Source: an uncultured Butyricimonas sp.
GTDB lineage: Bacteria; Bacteroidota; Bacteroidia; Bacteroidales; Marinifilaceae
Length of the DNA stretch: 64,000 nucleotides
Direction of reading: 5' to 3'
NCBI GenBank assembly: GCA_944321845.1
Contig: CALUMT010000014.1
Span: forward strand, 1 to 64,000
The notes below the pieces were generated by a model, which saw nothing but the letters and a program-made list of their open reading frames with translations, ran no database searches and had not been told where the DNA came from. This document shows positions 9,198-18,564 of the stretch, piece by piece. The position numbers and the translations under genes were made by a program. Position 1 is the first letter of the stretch. The number at the start of each line of letters is the position of its first letter.

Positions 9198-9854
9198 ATG
9201 AAACAGCTTGAAATTATACCACTCCCGGAGAATGCGCTCGGGGATAATTGGGAAAACACGGGAAGAGTGTTACATGAATTGTGCCCGCCCGTTTTGCTGG
9301 ATACCGGAGCATGGCAACAGGATAGTTTTCATTTACCGGAGGTTACGGTTAGAATCGGTTACACCCGGCAGAAACTCATACTGAGATTCGACGTACGGGA
9401 AAGGGAATTCCGGGCCGTGGAGACGGGTTTGCATGCTCCCGTGTGGGAAGATTCCTGCGTGGAGCTTTTTATTGCCCTGACGGAAAATGGAGGATATTAT
9501 AATTTTGAATTCAATAGCGTGGGAGCTTTTCTGTTAAGCCACGGCTTTGGTCGGCACGAACGGGAAAAGGCTCCAGAGGAGATTGCTCGGGAAACTCGAC
9601 GAGAAAGCATTATTCGTTTTTCCTCAGACCCACGGGATGCGTATCCTTACCACTGGCAGTTGATCGCGGAGGTACCGTACACTACCTTTTTCAAGCATAG
9701 TTTTGTTCCTCGATCGGGAACTTCCATCCGGGGAAATTTTTACAAATGTGGAAACAAATTACCCCATCGGCACTACCTGACGTGGAATCCCATTTACACG
9801 CCCTCGCCTGATTTCCATCAGCCGGATTATTTTGGAGAGATGATTTTTAAATAA
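9198..9854 (+). CDS. CBM9-like carbohydrate-binding domain protein
   Basis: 218 residues from the ATG at 9198. The TTG-initiated extension to 9165 would start inside the terminator stem and is rejected. No signal peptide is seen. Motifs VWEDSCVELFIAL, YYNFEFNSVGAFL and HRHYLTWNPI are those of the family-9-like carbohydrate-binding fold found in stand-alone Bacteroidetes proteins of uncertain ligand. It lies between the fhs terminator and a metallophosphoesterase gene that starts ten bases after its stop, so those two may be co-transcribed. The same fold recurs at the N-terminus of the GHL10-like protein at 37587-39638. Confidence 0.75.
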   Translation: MKQLEIIPLPENALGDNWENTGRVLHELCPPVLLDTGAWQQDSFHLPEVTVRIGYTRQKLILRFDVREREFRAVETGLHAPVWEDSCVELFIALTENGGYYNFEFNSVGAFLLSHGFGRHEREKAPEEIARETRRESIIRFSSDPRDAYPYHWQLIAEVPYTTFFKHSFVPRSGTSIRGNFYKCGNKLPHRHYLTWNPIYTPSPDFHQPDYFGEMIFK

Positions 9855-9864
9855 ACCACCCTAT

Positions 9865-11055
9865 ATGAAAACAGGATTATTTATGCTATTCGCAGGAATT
9901 ATTTACGTTCTACTTAATGATTCCTTGCTTTTTCTAAGTATCAAAAGATACCTCAGGACAAGATTATTCCGGGGAATCTTTTGGTTACACACCTTGTTAT
10001 TTGTAGCGGGATTCGTGGTGTATCATTTCCTGATGCCCCGCCTAAAGGGTCCGGAAACTTATTACTGGATAGGAGAAGGTATCTCCGTGTTTTTACTCTT
10101 CTATGTTCCCAAGACGTGTTATCTCCTGCTCCAGGGTATCGCTTTACTGCTGAAGAAATTCACGGGCTCAACGAAGGTTTCCCGGATCTTACAATACACG
10201 GCAGTATGTGTACCTGTGTTCTTTTTCGGGTTAATTCTCTATGGCATAAGCTGGGGACGCTCCGATTACAAGGTTGAGCAGGTAGATGTGGTCATTCCGG
10301 ATTTACCGGACAGCTTTAATAGTTTACGTGTTGTACAATTAACCGACTTGCACTTGGGAAGTTGCGGAAGAAACTTCAAAGGCATCGCGAAACTTGTAGA
10401 GCGGGTCAACGCGTTGAATCCGGATTTAATAGTCTTCACGGGAGATATGGTGAATAATTTCGCAGAAGAGTTGGAGCCCTGGATTGAAAAATTGAGGGGT
10501 CTCCATGCTCCCTTAGGAGTATATGCCGTGACAGGTAATCACGATTACGGGAAATATACCAGATGGGAATCGGAAGCGGCAGAAAAAGAGAACTTGAAGC
10601 GCTTCTTTGAAAACATGGAGAATGCCGGTTTCCGCATGCTCAATAATGCCAACGTACCGCTCGTGGAGGGACAAGATACGGTTTTCCTTTGCGGGGTCGA
10701 GAACTGGGGATTACCACCGTTCCCGCAAATCGGGGATTTGCAACAGGCTCTGGAAAGCACGGAAGGGCATGTCGTCATTCTCCTCTCCCACGATCCATCC
10801 CACTGGCGTCAGGAAGTGGTGAATTATCCCGTGGCACTTACGCTTTCCGGGCATACCCATGCCATGCAAATGGGAATCAGAATCGGTCATTTCCAATGGA
10901 GTCCATCCCAATACATTTATCGGGAATACAATGGACTTTATCATGAAAACGGCCACCAGTTATACGTTTCCCGCGGGGCAGGATTCATCGGGATTGCCGG
11001 ACGTATCGCCCAACGACCTGAAATCACGTTGCTGGAATTAAACAACCGACAATAA
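9865..11055 (+). CDS. Membrane-bound metallophosphoesterase
   Basis: 396 residues. Four hydrophobic segments in the first about 135 residues are followed by a calcineurin-like phosphoesterase domain. Metal-binding motifs are complete and in order: DLHLGS, GDMVNN, GNHDYG and SGHTHAMQMG. This layout matches the YkuE/YaeI-like family, which acts on phospholipid-linked or other phosphoester substrates; the substrate here is unknown. It ends two bases from the convergent LtaS-like gene, and only a short ACAATA/TATTGT dyad lies at the junction. Confidence 0.88.
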   Translation: MKTGLFMLFAGIIYVLLNDSLLFLSIKRYLRTRLFRGIFWLHTLLFVAGFVVYHFLMPRLKGPETYYWIGEGISVFLLFYVPKTCYLLLQGIALLLKKFTGSTKVSRILQYTAVCVPVFFFGLILYGISWGRSDYKVEQVDVVIPDLPDSFNSLRVVQLTDLHLGSCGRNFKGIAKLVERVNALNPDLIVFTGDMVNNFAEELEPWIEKLRGLHAPLGVYAVTGNHDYGKYTRWESEAAEKENLKRFFENMENAGFRMLNNANVPLVEGQDTVFLCGVENWGLPPFPQIGDLQQALESTEGHVVILLSHDPSHWRQEVVNYPVALTLSGHTHAMQMGIRIGHFQWSPSQYIYREYNGLYHENGHQLYVSRGAGFIGIAGRIAQRPEITLLELNNRQ

Positions 11056-11057
11056 AA

Positions 11058-12866
11058 CTATTGTTTAAAATCCTGATTCAGCACTTGCAGGTAAGCTTTA
11101 ACCAATTCCAAGGTATTCGGATTTTGATTGGAGCCGATATCCTTTTTGGTCCGCAGGTCATATATGCAAGCTCCCTCCTCGTTGATAATGGCTGCCGCAT
11201 TTCCGAATGCGTAGAAAGCGAAAGGAATGCTTGAGGTATCCAGCAGGTTCTTGCTGTAGCGGAAAGCGGAGGCATCCATTCCCAACTGAGCGTAAAGCGT
11301 GGCGACCATATCTGTCTGAGAGCCGATTTTATCCACCACGGTATCACGCACATTCAGCACCCCTCCGGTGAAAACCATCGGAATCCGGTAAGCTTCCGGG
11401 ACATGAGGCTGCAATTGCCCGATATGCCGTGTCCCATGATCGGCGATCAGCACGAATAAGGTATTATCCCACAGGCCAGATGCTTTCACTCGTTCAAAGA
11501 AATCACCCAGACACTGGTCCGTGTAAGCAATGGCATTCCGCAACTTGGAACCGCTATCTTCCCCGGGAATTTTAGTTTCCATCGGCACCGTGAAAGGTTC
11601 ATGGCTGCTCAACGTGAAAGCCATGTACATAAACGGTTGCTTTGCCTGCAACAAATCATCATGCAATCGCTCAAACATATAACCATCATGTACTCCCCAT
11701 TTAAAACGCTGCTCTATGGCTTCCCCGGAAAAATCATTTTCGGTCACCATCTGCTGGAAACTCATGGTCACGTAGGAACGGAATCCCCCGAAATTAATAT
11801 CTCCCGTATAATAGAACTGTGTTGAATAGCCTGCCGCTTCAAAATCAACCGGAAAACGGGGATGATTATACGTCTTGTTCGGGTATTTCAGCATAGACAC
11901 CTTGGGATGTGCCGGGAAAGCACTGATAACCCCCAGCATACCTCTGTCGGAACGGTTACCCGTGGCATATATATTGGAGAAAAACACACCTTCCTTGGCT
12001 AAGCGTTGCAGGTTAGGCATATCATTCCACGCATTCAACGTGAATGTCTCCAGTAGCAGCACAACCACGTTAGGACGCTCCACCTTCAACAATTTCGGGT
12101 ACACTCCTTCTTGCCTATACAGACTGTCCACCAGATATTCTGCACGTTCATCCGTCATATAATGGAAATCCCCCTTCAATTTGTCCACGTGCATCACTTC
12201 ATAGAGGAAATTCCATACCGGATTTATGGCCGCCTGATTGGCATACATGTTTTTATTGTTGAAGAAAACGAAACTCACGTTCATGGGGGCCACGTTAAAA
12301 CCACCGCGTACAGGAATAACCATCGCCCCACCCAAAAGCAAATACACCACGGCATGCCACATTTTACCGTCACTTATTTTCAATTCCGGGCTGATCTTCC
12401 TTTGATAGAAAATATAAAACACGCACACCAAAACAACACATAAGGCTATCAACAGCAGGATTAACCACGTCGGTGTAGAAGCCAAAGCATCACCCGGTGT
12501 CTTCAGGTACAGCAAAGGAGTCGCATCCATGTGGTATCCCCAGTTCTTGAATAATTCCAAATCCCCAACCACAACCAGGGAACATATCAGTAACAACAGG
12601 AAAGTCAAGCCCGAGAAAATACGCTTTACCCAGACACTCGGCAAAAATACACCCAATGCCAAAATGATACCGGATAACATCATGATATATCCCCCGAAAG
12701 ATAAATCCATCCGCAATCCCTTCCAAAAGATCATCCAATAGTCAGCTATCTCCAGACTAGATGTTTCGGAATATTGATAGACAAGGAAGAGCCCCTTGGC
12801 GACAATCGAAAAAACAATCCAGAAAATATAGTATTTCAGCAAAAACAACAACCTGTTTTTCATCAT
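11058..12866 (-). CDS. LtaS/OpgB-like membrane sulfatase-family protein
   Basis: 602 residues. Five N-terminal membrane spans (to about residue 185) precede an extracytoplasmic alkaline-phosphatase-fold domain. Key motifs are NVVVLLLETF, where the E likely binds metal, ATGNRSDRGMLG around the expected Thr/Ser nucleophile, LSSHEPFT, and the metal-binding LIADHGTRHIG. Family members transfer phosphoglycerol or phosphoethanolamine to envelope glycans or lipids. The acceptor in a Bacteroidales cell is not evident. It starts six bases downstream of dnaB, so it may be expressed with it. Confidence 0.85.
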   Translation of the reverse strand: MMKNRLLFLLKYYIFWIVFSIVAKGLFLVYQYSETSSLEIADYWMIFWKGLRMDLSFGGYIMMLSGIILALGVFLPSVWVKRIFSGLTFLLLLICSLVVVGDLELFKNWGYHMDATPLLYLKTPGDALASTPTWLILLLIALCVVLVCVFYIFYQRKISPELKISDGKMWHAVVYLLLGGAMVIPVRGGFNVAPMNVSFVFFNNKNMYANQAAINPVWNFLYEVMHVDKLKGDFHYMTDERAEYLVDSLYRQEGVYPKLLKVERPNVVVLLLETFTLNAWNDMPNLQRLAKEGVFFSNIYATGNRSDRGMLGVISAFPAHPKVSMLKYPNKTYNHPRFPVDFEAAGYSTQFYYTGDINFGGFRSYVTMSFQQMVTENDFSGEAIEQRFKWGVHDGYMFERLHDDLLQAKQPFMYMAFTLSSHEPFTVPMETKIPGEDSGSKLRNAIAYTDQCLGDFFERVKASGLWDNTLFVLIADHGTRHIGQLQPHVPEAYRIPMVFTGGVLNVRDTVVDKIGSQTDMVATLYAQLGMDASAFRYSKNLLDTSSIPFAFYAFGNAAAIINEEGACIYDLRTKKDIGSNQNPNTLELVKAYLQVLNQDFKQ

Positions 12867-12872
12867 GTTAAA

Positions 12873-14417
12873 TTAAAAAGGTGCGGTATTATCTTTAAAA
12901 GGATTCATTTCAAAATTCTTGCCTCCATCCTGGAAATCCGTATCCAAGGCCGGCATTTGCTGGGGTACGTCGTCATTTACCCGTGAACCCAACGTCACGG
13001 TTGTCACTCCCGAGGACGGAGCCCCGAAAGGAGAAGCAACCTCCAGGTCACAGAATTGAGCCAGTTCGTTACGGAATCGCAGTTGTATTTCCCCCACGGC
13101 TCCATTACGGTGCTTCGCTATAATAATATCCGCGATCCCGCGCAAATCATTTCCCTCATTGTCCTCCATTATCCCGTAACGCTCTGGACGATGGATAAAC
13201 AACACCATATCGGCATCCTGCTCAATGGCCCCGGATTCACGCAAATCGGACAGCATCGGCTTCTTGGCATCCCCGGTACGTTGCTCGACACCACGATTCA
13301 ACTGGGAAAGGGCAATCACCGGTATATTCAATTCCTTGGCAATAATTTTCAATTGACGGGAAATCATACTCACTTCCTGTTCACGATTTCCCCTCATATC
13401 GGCACCAGCCGTCATCAATTGCAGGTAGTCGATAATCAGAACCTTTATTCCATAGCGTTGTTGTAACCGACGGCACTTGGCCCGCAACTCGAAGATTGAC
13501 AATGCCGGAGTATCATCCACGTAAATGGGAGCCTTTATCAAGGCCTTTATCTTAGCGTGCAATTGTTGCCACTCATCGTCACTTAACTTACCGTTACGAA
13601 TCTTCTCTGAACCTAATTCCGTTTCACTGGCAATCAAACGATTCACCAGCTGCACAGAGGACATTTCCAACGAGAAAATCGCCACGGGCTGGTGATGGTT
13701 CACGGCCATATTGCGGGTCATTGACAACACGAAAGCCGTTTTACCCATGGAAGGACGGGCCGCTATAATAATCAGGTCCGAAGGTTGCCACCCGGACGTC
13801 ACCTCGTCCAAAGCGGTATAGCCCGACGGAATACCACTCAACCCGTCAGGGCGTTTCCCGGCAGCTTCAATCCCCTTGATGGCTTCATCAATCAGCACAT
13901 TGATAGCGGTCGTCTCTTTCTTGATATTTCCTTCCGCAATCTCGAACACGGATTTTTGGGCCAAATCCACAAGATCCGCCACATCCGTCGCATCATCATA
14001 CGCCTTATTCTGGATATCCGTACATACCCGGATAAGTTCACGCTGGATATATTTCTGCACCACGATTCGGGCATGGAACTCAATATGTGCGGCAGAAGCA
14101 ACCTTGGAAGTCAACTGGGCCAGGTAGTAAGGTCCTCCCACTTCATCCAATTCTTTCACTCGCCTCAATTCCTCCGTGACAGTCAGAATATCGACCGGCT
14201 CGCTGTTTATCGAAAGCGTCTGAATCGCCTTATAGATTTTCTGGTGAGCTTCCTTGTAAAAACATTCCGGTCTCAGGAAATCGCTGACTGAAATAAAAGC
14301 ATCCTTTTCCAGCATCAACGAACCCAAGATCGCCTCCTCCAAATCCACTGCCTGAGGGGGCATTTTACCATATTCCGTTTGTAACGACTTATAGTTATAC
14401 TCTGCCTTTTTCGCCAT
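12873..14417 (-). CDS. dnaB: Replicative DNA helicase DnaB
   Basis: 514 residues from the ATG at 14417 (a TTG nine codons upstream is less likely). The hexameric 5'-3' helicase of the replication fork. The N-terminal primase-interacting domain begins PPQAVDLEEAILGSLMLE. The RecA-like ATPase domain has Walker A ARPSMGKTAF and Walker B LIIDYLQLM, followed by SRQLKIIAKELNIPVIALSQLNR and the C-terminal ADIIIAKHRNG motif. The final 55 residues form a low-complexity tail. It lies 33 bases after fabI and is immediately followed by the LtaS-like gene. Confidence 0.97.
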   Translation of the reverse strand: MAKKAEYNYKSLQTEYGKMPPQAVDLEEAILGSLMLEKDAFISVSDFLRPECFYKEAHQKIYKAIQTLSINSEPVDILTVTEELRRVKELDEVGGPYYLAQLTSKVASAAHIEFHARIVVQKYIQRELIRVCTDIQNKAYDDATDVADLVDLAQKSVFEIAEGNIKKETTAINVLIDEAIKGIEAAGKRPDGLSGIPSGYTALDEVTSGWQPSDLIIIAARPSMGKTAFVLSMTRNMAVNHHQPVAIFSLEMSSVQLVNRLIASETELGSEKIRNGKLSDDEWQQLHAKIKALIKAPIYVDDTPALSIFELRAKCRRLQQRYGIKVLIIDYLQLMTAGADMRGNREQEVSMISRQLKIIAKELNIPVIALSQLNRGVEQRTGDAKKPMLSDLRESGAIEQDADMVLFIHRPERYGIMEDNEGNDLRGIADIIIAKHRNGAVGEIQLRFRNELAQFCDLEVASPFGAPSSGVTTVTLGSRVNDDVPQQMPALDTDFQDGGKNFEMNPFKDNTAPF

Positions 14418-14450
14418 ACCTTCACGCTTTATATCCTGTTGCACAAACTT

Positions 14451-15287
14451 CTATTCTTCTTTTTCGTTCTCGAAACTTTTATTATACTGGTGCATAGCCC
14501 GGAAACTCATACCCATACTCGAGAAACCGCCGTCATGGAACAGGTTCTGCATGGTCACCTTTCTCGTCAAATCAGAAAACAGGGTGATACAATAATTGGC
14601 ACATTCCTCCGCATTGGCATTCCCGAGTGGAGACATTCTTTCCGCGAAATCAATCAACGAATCGAAACCTTTAATACCGCTTCCAGCTGTAGTTACCGTC
14701 GGGGACTGGGAAATGGTATTTACCCGTATTTTCTTCTCCCGACCATAAATATAACCGAAACTTCTGGCGATAGATTCAAGCATTGCCTTGGCGTCTGCCA
14801 TCTCATTATACTCGAACATGGTCCGTTGGGCTGCCACGTACGACAAAGCTACCACAGAACCCCATTCATTGATGGCATCCAATTTCTTCGCTACCTGCAA
14901 TACCTTGTGGAAGGAAATGGCAGAAATATCCAACGTCTTATGCATGAAATCATAATCCAAATCATCATAAGGTCTCTTCTTCCTAACATTCAGCGACATG
15001 GCTACCGAGTGAAGGATAAAATCCACCTTCCCACCAAAATGTTGCATCGCTTCCTGAAACAGACGCTCCAAATCATCGCAATTTGTTGCATCAGCCGGAA
15101 TCAATAATATATTATTTTTCTGCGCGAATTCCTTCACGTTACCCATCCGGATAGACAGTTCCGTATTCGTCAACACGATATCCGCACCTTCTTCAAGACA
15201 CTTCTCTGCTACTTTCCAGGCAATCGACATTTCGTTCAACACCCCGAAAATAATCCCTTTCTTCCCTCTTAATAGATTATAACTCAT
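14451..15287 (-). CDS. fabI: Enoyl-ACP reductase (NADH-type)
   Basis: Catalyses the last reduction of the fatty-acid elongation cycle. 278 residues, typical of FabI. A glycine-rich nucleotide site carries GVLNEMSIAW, and the first active-site Tyr is in LSYVAAQR. The catalytic Tyr-x6-Lys lies in EYNEMADAKAML. The C-terminus is slightly longer and more charged than in E. coli. It reads toward dnaB, and a TATCTTTG box lies about 40 bases upstream on the same strand. FabI is the usual target of triclosan-type inhibitors; sensitivity cannot be read from this sequence. Confidence 0.95.
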   Translation of the reverse strand: MSYNLLRGKKGIIFGVLNEMSIAWKVAEKCLEEGADIVLTNTELSIRMGNVKEFAQKNNILLIPADATNCDDLERLFQEAMQHFGGKVDFILHSVAMSLNVRKKRPYDDLDYDFMHKTLDISAISFHKVLQVAKKLDAINEWGSVVALSYVAAQRTMFEYNEMADAKAMLESIARSFGYIYGREKKIRVNTISQSPTVTTAGSGIKGFDSLIDFAERMSPLGNANAEECANYCITLFSDLTRKVTMQNLFHDGGFSSMGMSFRAMHQYNKSFENEKEE

Positions 15288-15325
15288 AACATTAATATTA
15301 GTTTCATTCTTTATTTTCCAGAGAG

Positions 15326-15333
15326 CAAAGATA
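15326..15333 (-). promoter_or_regulatory. -7 box for fabI
   Basis: On the minus strand the bases read TATCTTTG, ending 39 bases before the fabI ATG. The -33 element is weak. Confidence 0.5.
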
Positions 15334-15424
15334 ATAAATCTGGACCAACGAATAAAATTCCCCGGTTCAACTAAATAATAATATCAATAAATAACGTTCG
15401 ATTTCTTTTTTAAAGAAAATATTG

Positions 15425-15432
15425 TATCTTTG
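15425..15432 (+). promoter_or_regulatory. -7 box for the OmpA-family gene
   Basis: TATCTTTG precedes the ATG at 15478 by 45 bases. A T-rich stretch lies near the expected -33 position. This fixes the start at 15478 rather than 15430, which would lie inside the promoter. Confidence 0.6.
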
Positions 15433-15477
15433 CCCGATAAAATAACGATATCTATTCATTTTTTAATTCATATTTTT

Positions 15478-16659
15478 ATGAAAAAGATTCTACTTTTTAG
15501 CTTAGTGGCAACATTGTCGTTGACAACACTTGCACAAAACAAGGAAACCGAGAATGCTAGTAACGAGAAGACCTCATGGAGCGGTTTCGTAACCAACCGT
15601 TTCTGGGATAACTGGTTCATTTCACTAGGAGCCGGTGGTCAGATTTATTTTGGAGAATATGACAGCAAAACCGATTTCGGTAAACGTCTTACTCCCGCAT
15701 TCGATTTATCTGTTGGTAAATGGTTCATGCCTACTTTAGGAGCTAGAGCCCAGGTTGGTGGATTCACCTTAAGAGGTTCTGCTGGTGATGCCAGCAACAT
15801 CTACCAAAAAGGTATCAGAAACAACGGGTATTATCGTCAAAACTGGAAACAATTCAACGTACATGTTGATGGATTGATCAACCTTTCCAACTGGATTGGC
15901 GGTTACCGTACGGACCGTTTCTATGAAGCAGTTCCATTTGCCGGTTTCGGTATGATTCATGGCTGCTCCAGCGCAGACAATACTGCATTCATGTTTACTG
16001 CAGGTATCTTGAATAAAATGCGTTTGTGTGATGCCATTGACTTGAACATTGAATTAAAGGGTAACCTCGTTCCTCAAGACTTTGATGGAGAAGTTGGCGG
16101 TAGCCGCGGTGAAGGTATCTTAAGCTTAACTGCTGGTATCACTTACAAGTTCAATCAACGTAAATTCAGAAAAGAACAAAAGACCAAAATTGTTCCTACC
16201 GGAATCTCTCAAGAAGACTACATTAACGTAAAGAACTTGTTACAGGCTGAACAACAAAAGGCTTCTCAATTACAACGTGAATTGGAACAATCCAAGAAAG
16301 AATTGGAAGCATCACAAAAAGACGCACAAAAAGATCCTCTTGCTACGAAATTGACTGTATTCTTCGAAATTAACAAAGCTGTATTGGATGACAAAGGCAA
16401 ATTGAACATCCGCAACTATGCTGAAGTTATCAAGAATGCTCCTGATAAAAAATTCTTGGTTACCGGATATGCAGATAAAGCTACTGGAACCGCTAAATTC
16501 AATCAAAAGCTTAGCGAGAAGAGAGCTCAACGTGTAGCTGATGTATTGGTTAAAGAATTCGGAGTGAAAAAAGAACAATTGATTGTTTCTGGTAAAGGCG
16601 GCGTTGATACTGAAAAAGCTAAATTATGCCGTTCTGTTGTTATCGAATTAGCTAAATAA
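15478..16659 (+). CDS. OmpA-family outer-membrane protein
   Basis: 393 residues. A signal peptide (MKKILLFSLVATLSLTTLAQ) is followed by an N-terminal beta-barrel region rich in aromatic and glycine residues (about 30-250) and a short coiled linker of Q, E and K repeats. A C-terminal OmpA peptidoglycan-binding domain follows (about 285-393; FFEINKAVLDDKGK, VTGYADKATG, LSEKRAQRVADVL, SGKGG). The barrel anchors the outer membrane and the C-terminus binds the cell wall. Codon use is skewed to a few codons (GGT, GTT, AAC, AAA), as in highly expressed genes. It is monocistronic, with its own promoter and terminator. Confidence 0.93.
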   Translation: MKKILLFSLVATLSLTTLAQNKETENASNEKTSWSGFVTNRFWDNWFISLGAGGQIYFGEYDSKTDFGKRLTPAFDLSVGKWFMPTLGARAQVGGFTLRGSAGDASNIYQKGIRNNGYYRQNWKQFNVHVDGLINLSNWIGGYRTDRFYEAVPFAGFGMIHGCSSADNTAFMFTAGILNKMRLCDAIDLNIELKGNLVPQDFDGEVGGSRGEGILSLTAGITYKFNQRKFRKEQKTKIVPTGISQEDYINVKNLLQAEQQKASQLQRELEQSKKELEASQKDAQKDPLATKLTVFFEINKAVLDDKGKLNIRNYAEVIKNAPDKKFLVTGYADKATGTAKFNQKLSEKRAQRVADVLVKEFGVKKEQLIVSGKGGVDTEKAKLCRSVVIELAK

Positions 16660-16680
16660 ATTCGACACGATAACACATAT

Positions 16681-16716
16681 AAAAATAGGAGCGTTTTTAA
16701 GACGCTCCTATTTTTT
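16681..16716. terminator. Bidirectional terminator between the OmpA-family gene and recN
   Basis: A perfect 14-base stem (16681-16694 with 16702-16715) begins AAAAATAGGAGCGT and encloses a seven-base loop. T-runs on both strands let it serve both convergent genes. Confidence 0.92.
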
Positions 16717-16739
16717 ATATCCATAAATGACAAATTCAA

Positions 16740-18404
16740 TTAATAATTTTGTTTCAATAAGAAACGGGCATTTTCCAATGCAGCCTCGTTTACCACACTA
16801 CCGCTCATCATCCCGGCTATCTCTAACACCCTCTCATCCTCGTTCAATCGACGGATTCGGGAAACTGTACTCTCCTCCCCGTCTTCCTTGTACACTTTAA
16901 AATGACAATTTCCAGCTGCAGCAAGTTGTGGTAAATGGGTAATGGCCAAAACCTGCATACGGTTTGCCATCTCGCGCATCATCACGGCCATACGGTGAGC
17001 GATATCCCCGGAAACACCAGTATCAATCTCATCAAAAATAATCACCGGCAATAATTTTGTTCTAGACAGGATATATTTCAGCGACAACATCAACCGGGAA
17101 ATCTCACCCCCGGATGCCACCTTCACCAATTCTCCCGGTTCTTGATTCTTATTCGCCGAGAATAAGAATTTCACATCATCTTTTCCTGTCGGTGTAAATT
17201 CCTGTAACGAAGTAATCGATACGGCAAATACGGCATGCTTAATTCCCAGACCGACGAGCAATTCCTCCATTTCTTTTCTCAAATCACCTTCCGAAGCAAT
17301 CCGGGCTTCATGAATTTTCCTAGCCAACCCGTTCATGGAATTTTCCAACATGCCAATCTCTTCTTGCAGACTCTCGACACGGGAACCATAAGAACGGATA
17401 TTATTCAGACTCTCCATAAAACCGGCTTGTAACCTTAACAACTCACCAACAGTCTCTACCTTATGTTTACGTTCCAACTCGTAAATCACGTTCAACCGTT
17501 CATTGATAAATTCCACTCTTGAAGGATTAAATTCCACGTTCTCGGCCTTCCGTTCCACGTCATCCGCGATATCTTCCAATTCGAGAACTACCGAATTCAT
17601 CCGTTCCCCGTAATCTGCTGCATCCTTCAAAACCTCGGATAAAGTATTCAATCGGCTCCTGACGGTTTTTAATGACTGGATCACGGACTGCTCCTCCCCA
17701 GACAGCACGAAACCGACTTCTGAAAACGTAGATTTTATCATTTCCGCGTTATTCAACACGCTCAGTTCTTCTTCCAATTCCTCCTGTTCACCCTCTCGCA
17801 GACAAGCTTCTTCCAGCTGATTGAACTGAAACTTCAGGTAATCCTCCTCTTGTTCCGCCTCCCTGGCCATTCGCTTCACTTCCTCCAATTCCTTCAGCAA
17901 CCGTTGCCTCTTGTCATATATAGTCTTGTATTCTTCTAAGACAGCCTCGTTACCGCAGAATGTATCCAGTATATCCAATTGATACTCGGGCTTTCCCAAT
18001 AACAGGGACTGATGCTGTGAATGTACATCGATCAAGAAATCCCCGAATTGTTTCAACAGCTTGTTATTCACAGGAGAATCATTAATAAAGGCGCGTGATT
18101 TTCCATCAGGGAGGACCTCCCTACGCACCACGACCTGATCATCATAATCCAAATCGTTCTCCTCAAACCATGCCTGCAGATCATATCCTTTCACCTCGTA
18201 CGTGATTTCCACCACGCATTTCTTACTCCTATCTTTAATGACAGAAACATCGGCCCGCTGTCCAAGAGTCAATCCGATTGCTCCCAACAGAATGGATTTA
18301 CCGGCACCGGTTTCTCCCGTGATAATCGTAAACCCCGGTTCCAACTCGATTTCCGTCTTCTCTATCAAAGCGTAATTCCTTACACATACACTCTTTATCA
18401 TCAT
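16740..18404 (-). CDS. recN: DNA repair protein RecN
   Basis: SMC-like ATPase of recombinational double-strand-break repair. 554 residues, normal length. The N-terminal half-site has Walker A TGETGAGKS (about 28-36), and a long central coiled coil is interrupted near the middle. The C-terminal half-site has the signature KVASGGEISRLMLSLK and Walker B PVIIFDEIDTGVSG, followed by AITHLPQLA. It is convergent with the OmpA-family gene and divergent from nusB. Confidence 0.96.
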   Translation of the reverse strand: MMIKSVCVRNYALIEKTEIELEPGFTIITGETGAGKSILLGAIGLTLGQRADVSVIKDRSKKCVVEITYEVKGYDLQAWFEENDLDYDDQVVVRREVLPDGKSRAFINDSPVNNKLLKQFGDFLIDVHSQHQSLLLGKPEYQLDILDTFCGNEAVLEEYKTIYDKRQRLLKELEEVKRMAREAEQEEDYLKFQFNQLEEACLREGEQEELEEELSVLNNAEMIKSTFSEVGFVLSGEEQSVIQSLKTVRSRLNTLSEVLKDAADYGERMNSVVLELEDIADDVERKAENVEFNPSRVEFINERLNVIYELERKHKVETVGELLRLQAGFMESLNNIRSYGSRVESLQEEIGMLENSMNGLARKIHEARIASEGDLRKEMEELLVGLGIKHAVFAVSITSLQEFTPTGKDDVKFLFSANKNQEPGELVKVASGGEISRLMLSLKYILSRTKLLPVIIFDEIDTGVSGDIAHRMAVMMREMANRMQVLAITHLPQLAAAGNCHFKVYKEDGEESTVSRIRRLNEDERVLEIAGMMSGSVVNEAALENARFLLKQNY

Positions 18405-18430
18405 CCGCTTTCTTTAAAATTAAACGAAAA

Positions 18431-18438
18431 CAAAGGTA
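18431..18438 (-). promoter_or_regulatory. -7 box for recN
   Basis: On the minus strand TACCTTTG lies 26 bases before the recN ATG. No good -33 TTG is seen. Confidence 0.45.
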
Positions 18439-18526
18439 AAAAAAATCTTGGGCTACACGGGAAAGAATTTCAATTGAAACACATTTAATTTTTTATCCTC
18501 CCGTTTTCTAATCACGATTAATTTTG

Positions 18527-18534
18527 TACTTTTG
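18527..18534 (+). promoter_or_regulatory. -7 box for nusB
   Basis: TACTTTTG fits TAnnTTTG and is 30 bases before the nusB ATG. A TTTTC lies about 19 bases upstream as a possible -33 element. Confidence 0.5.
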
Positions 18535-18564
18535 CCCCCCGATTTACGATAAGTTCTTTAAAAA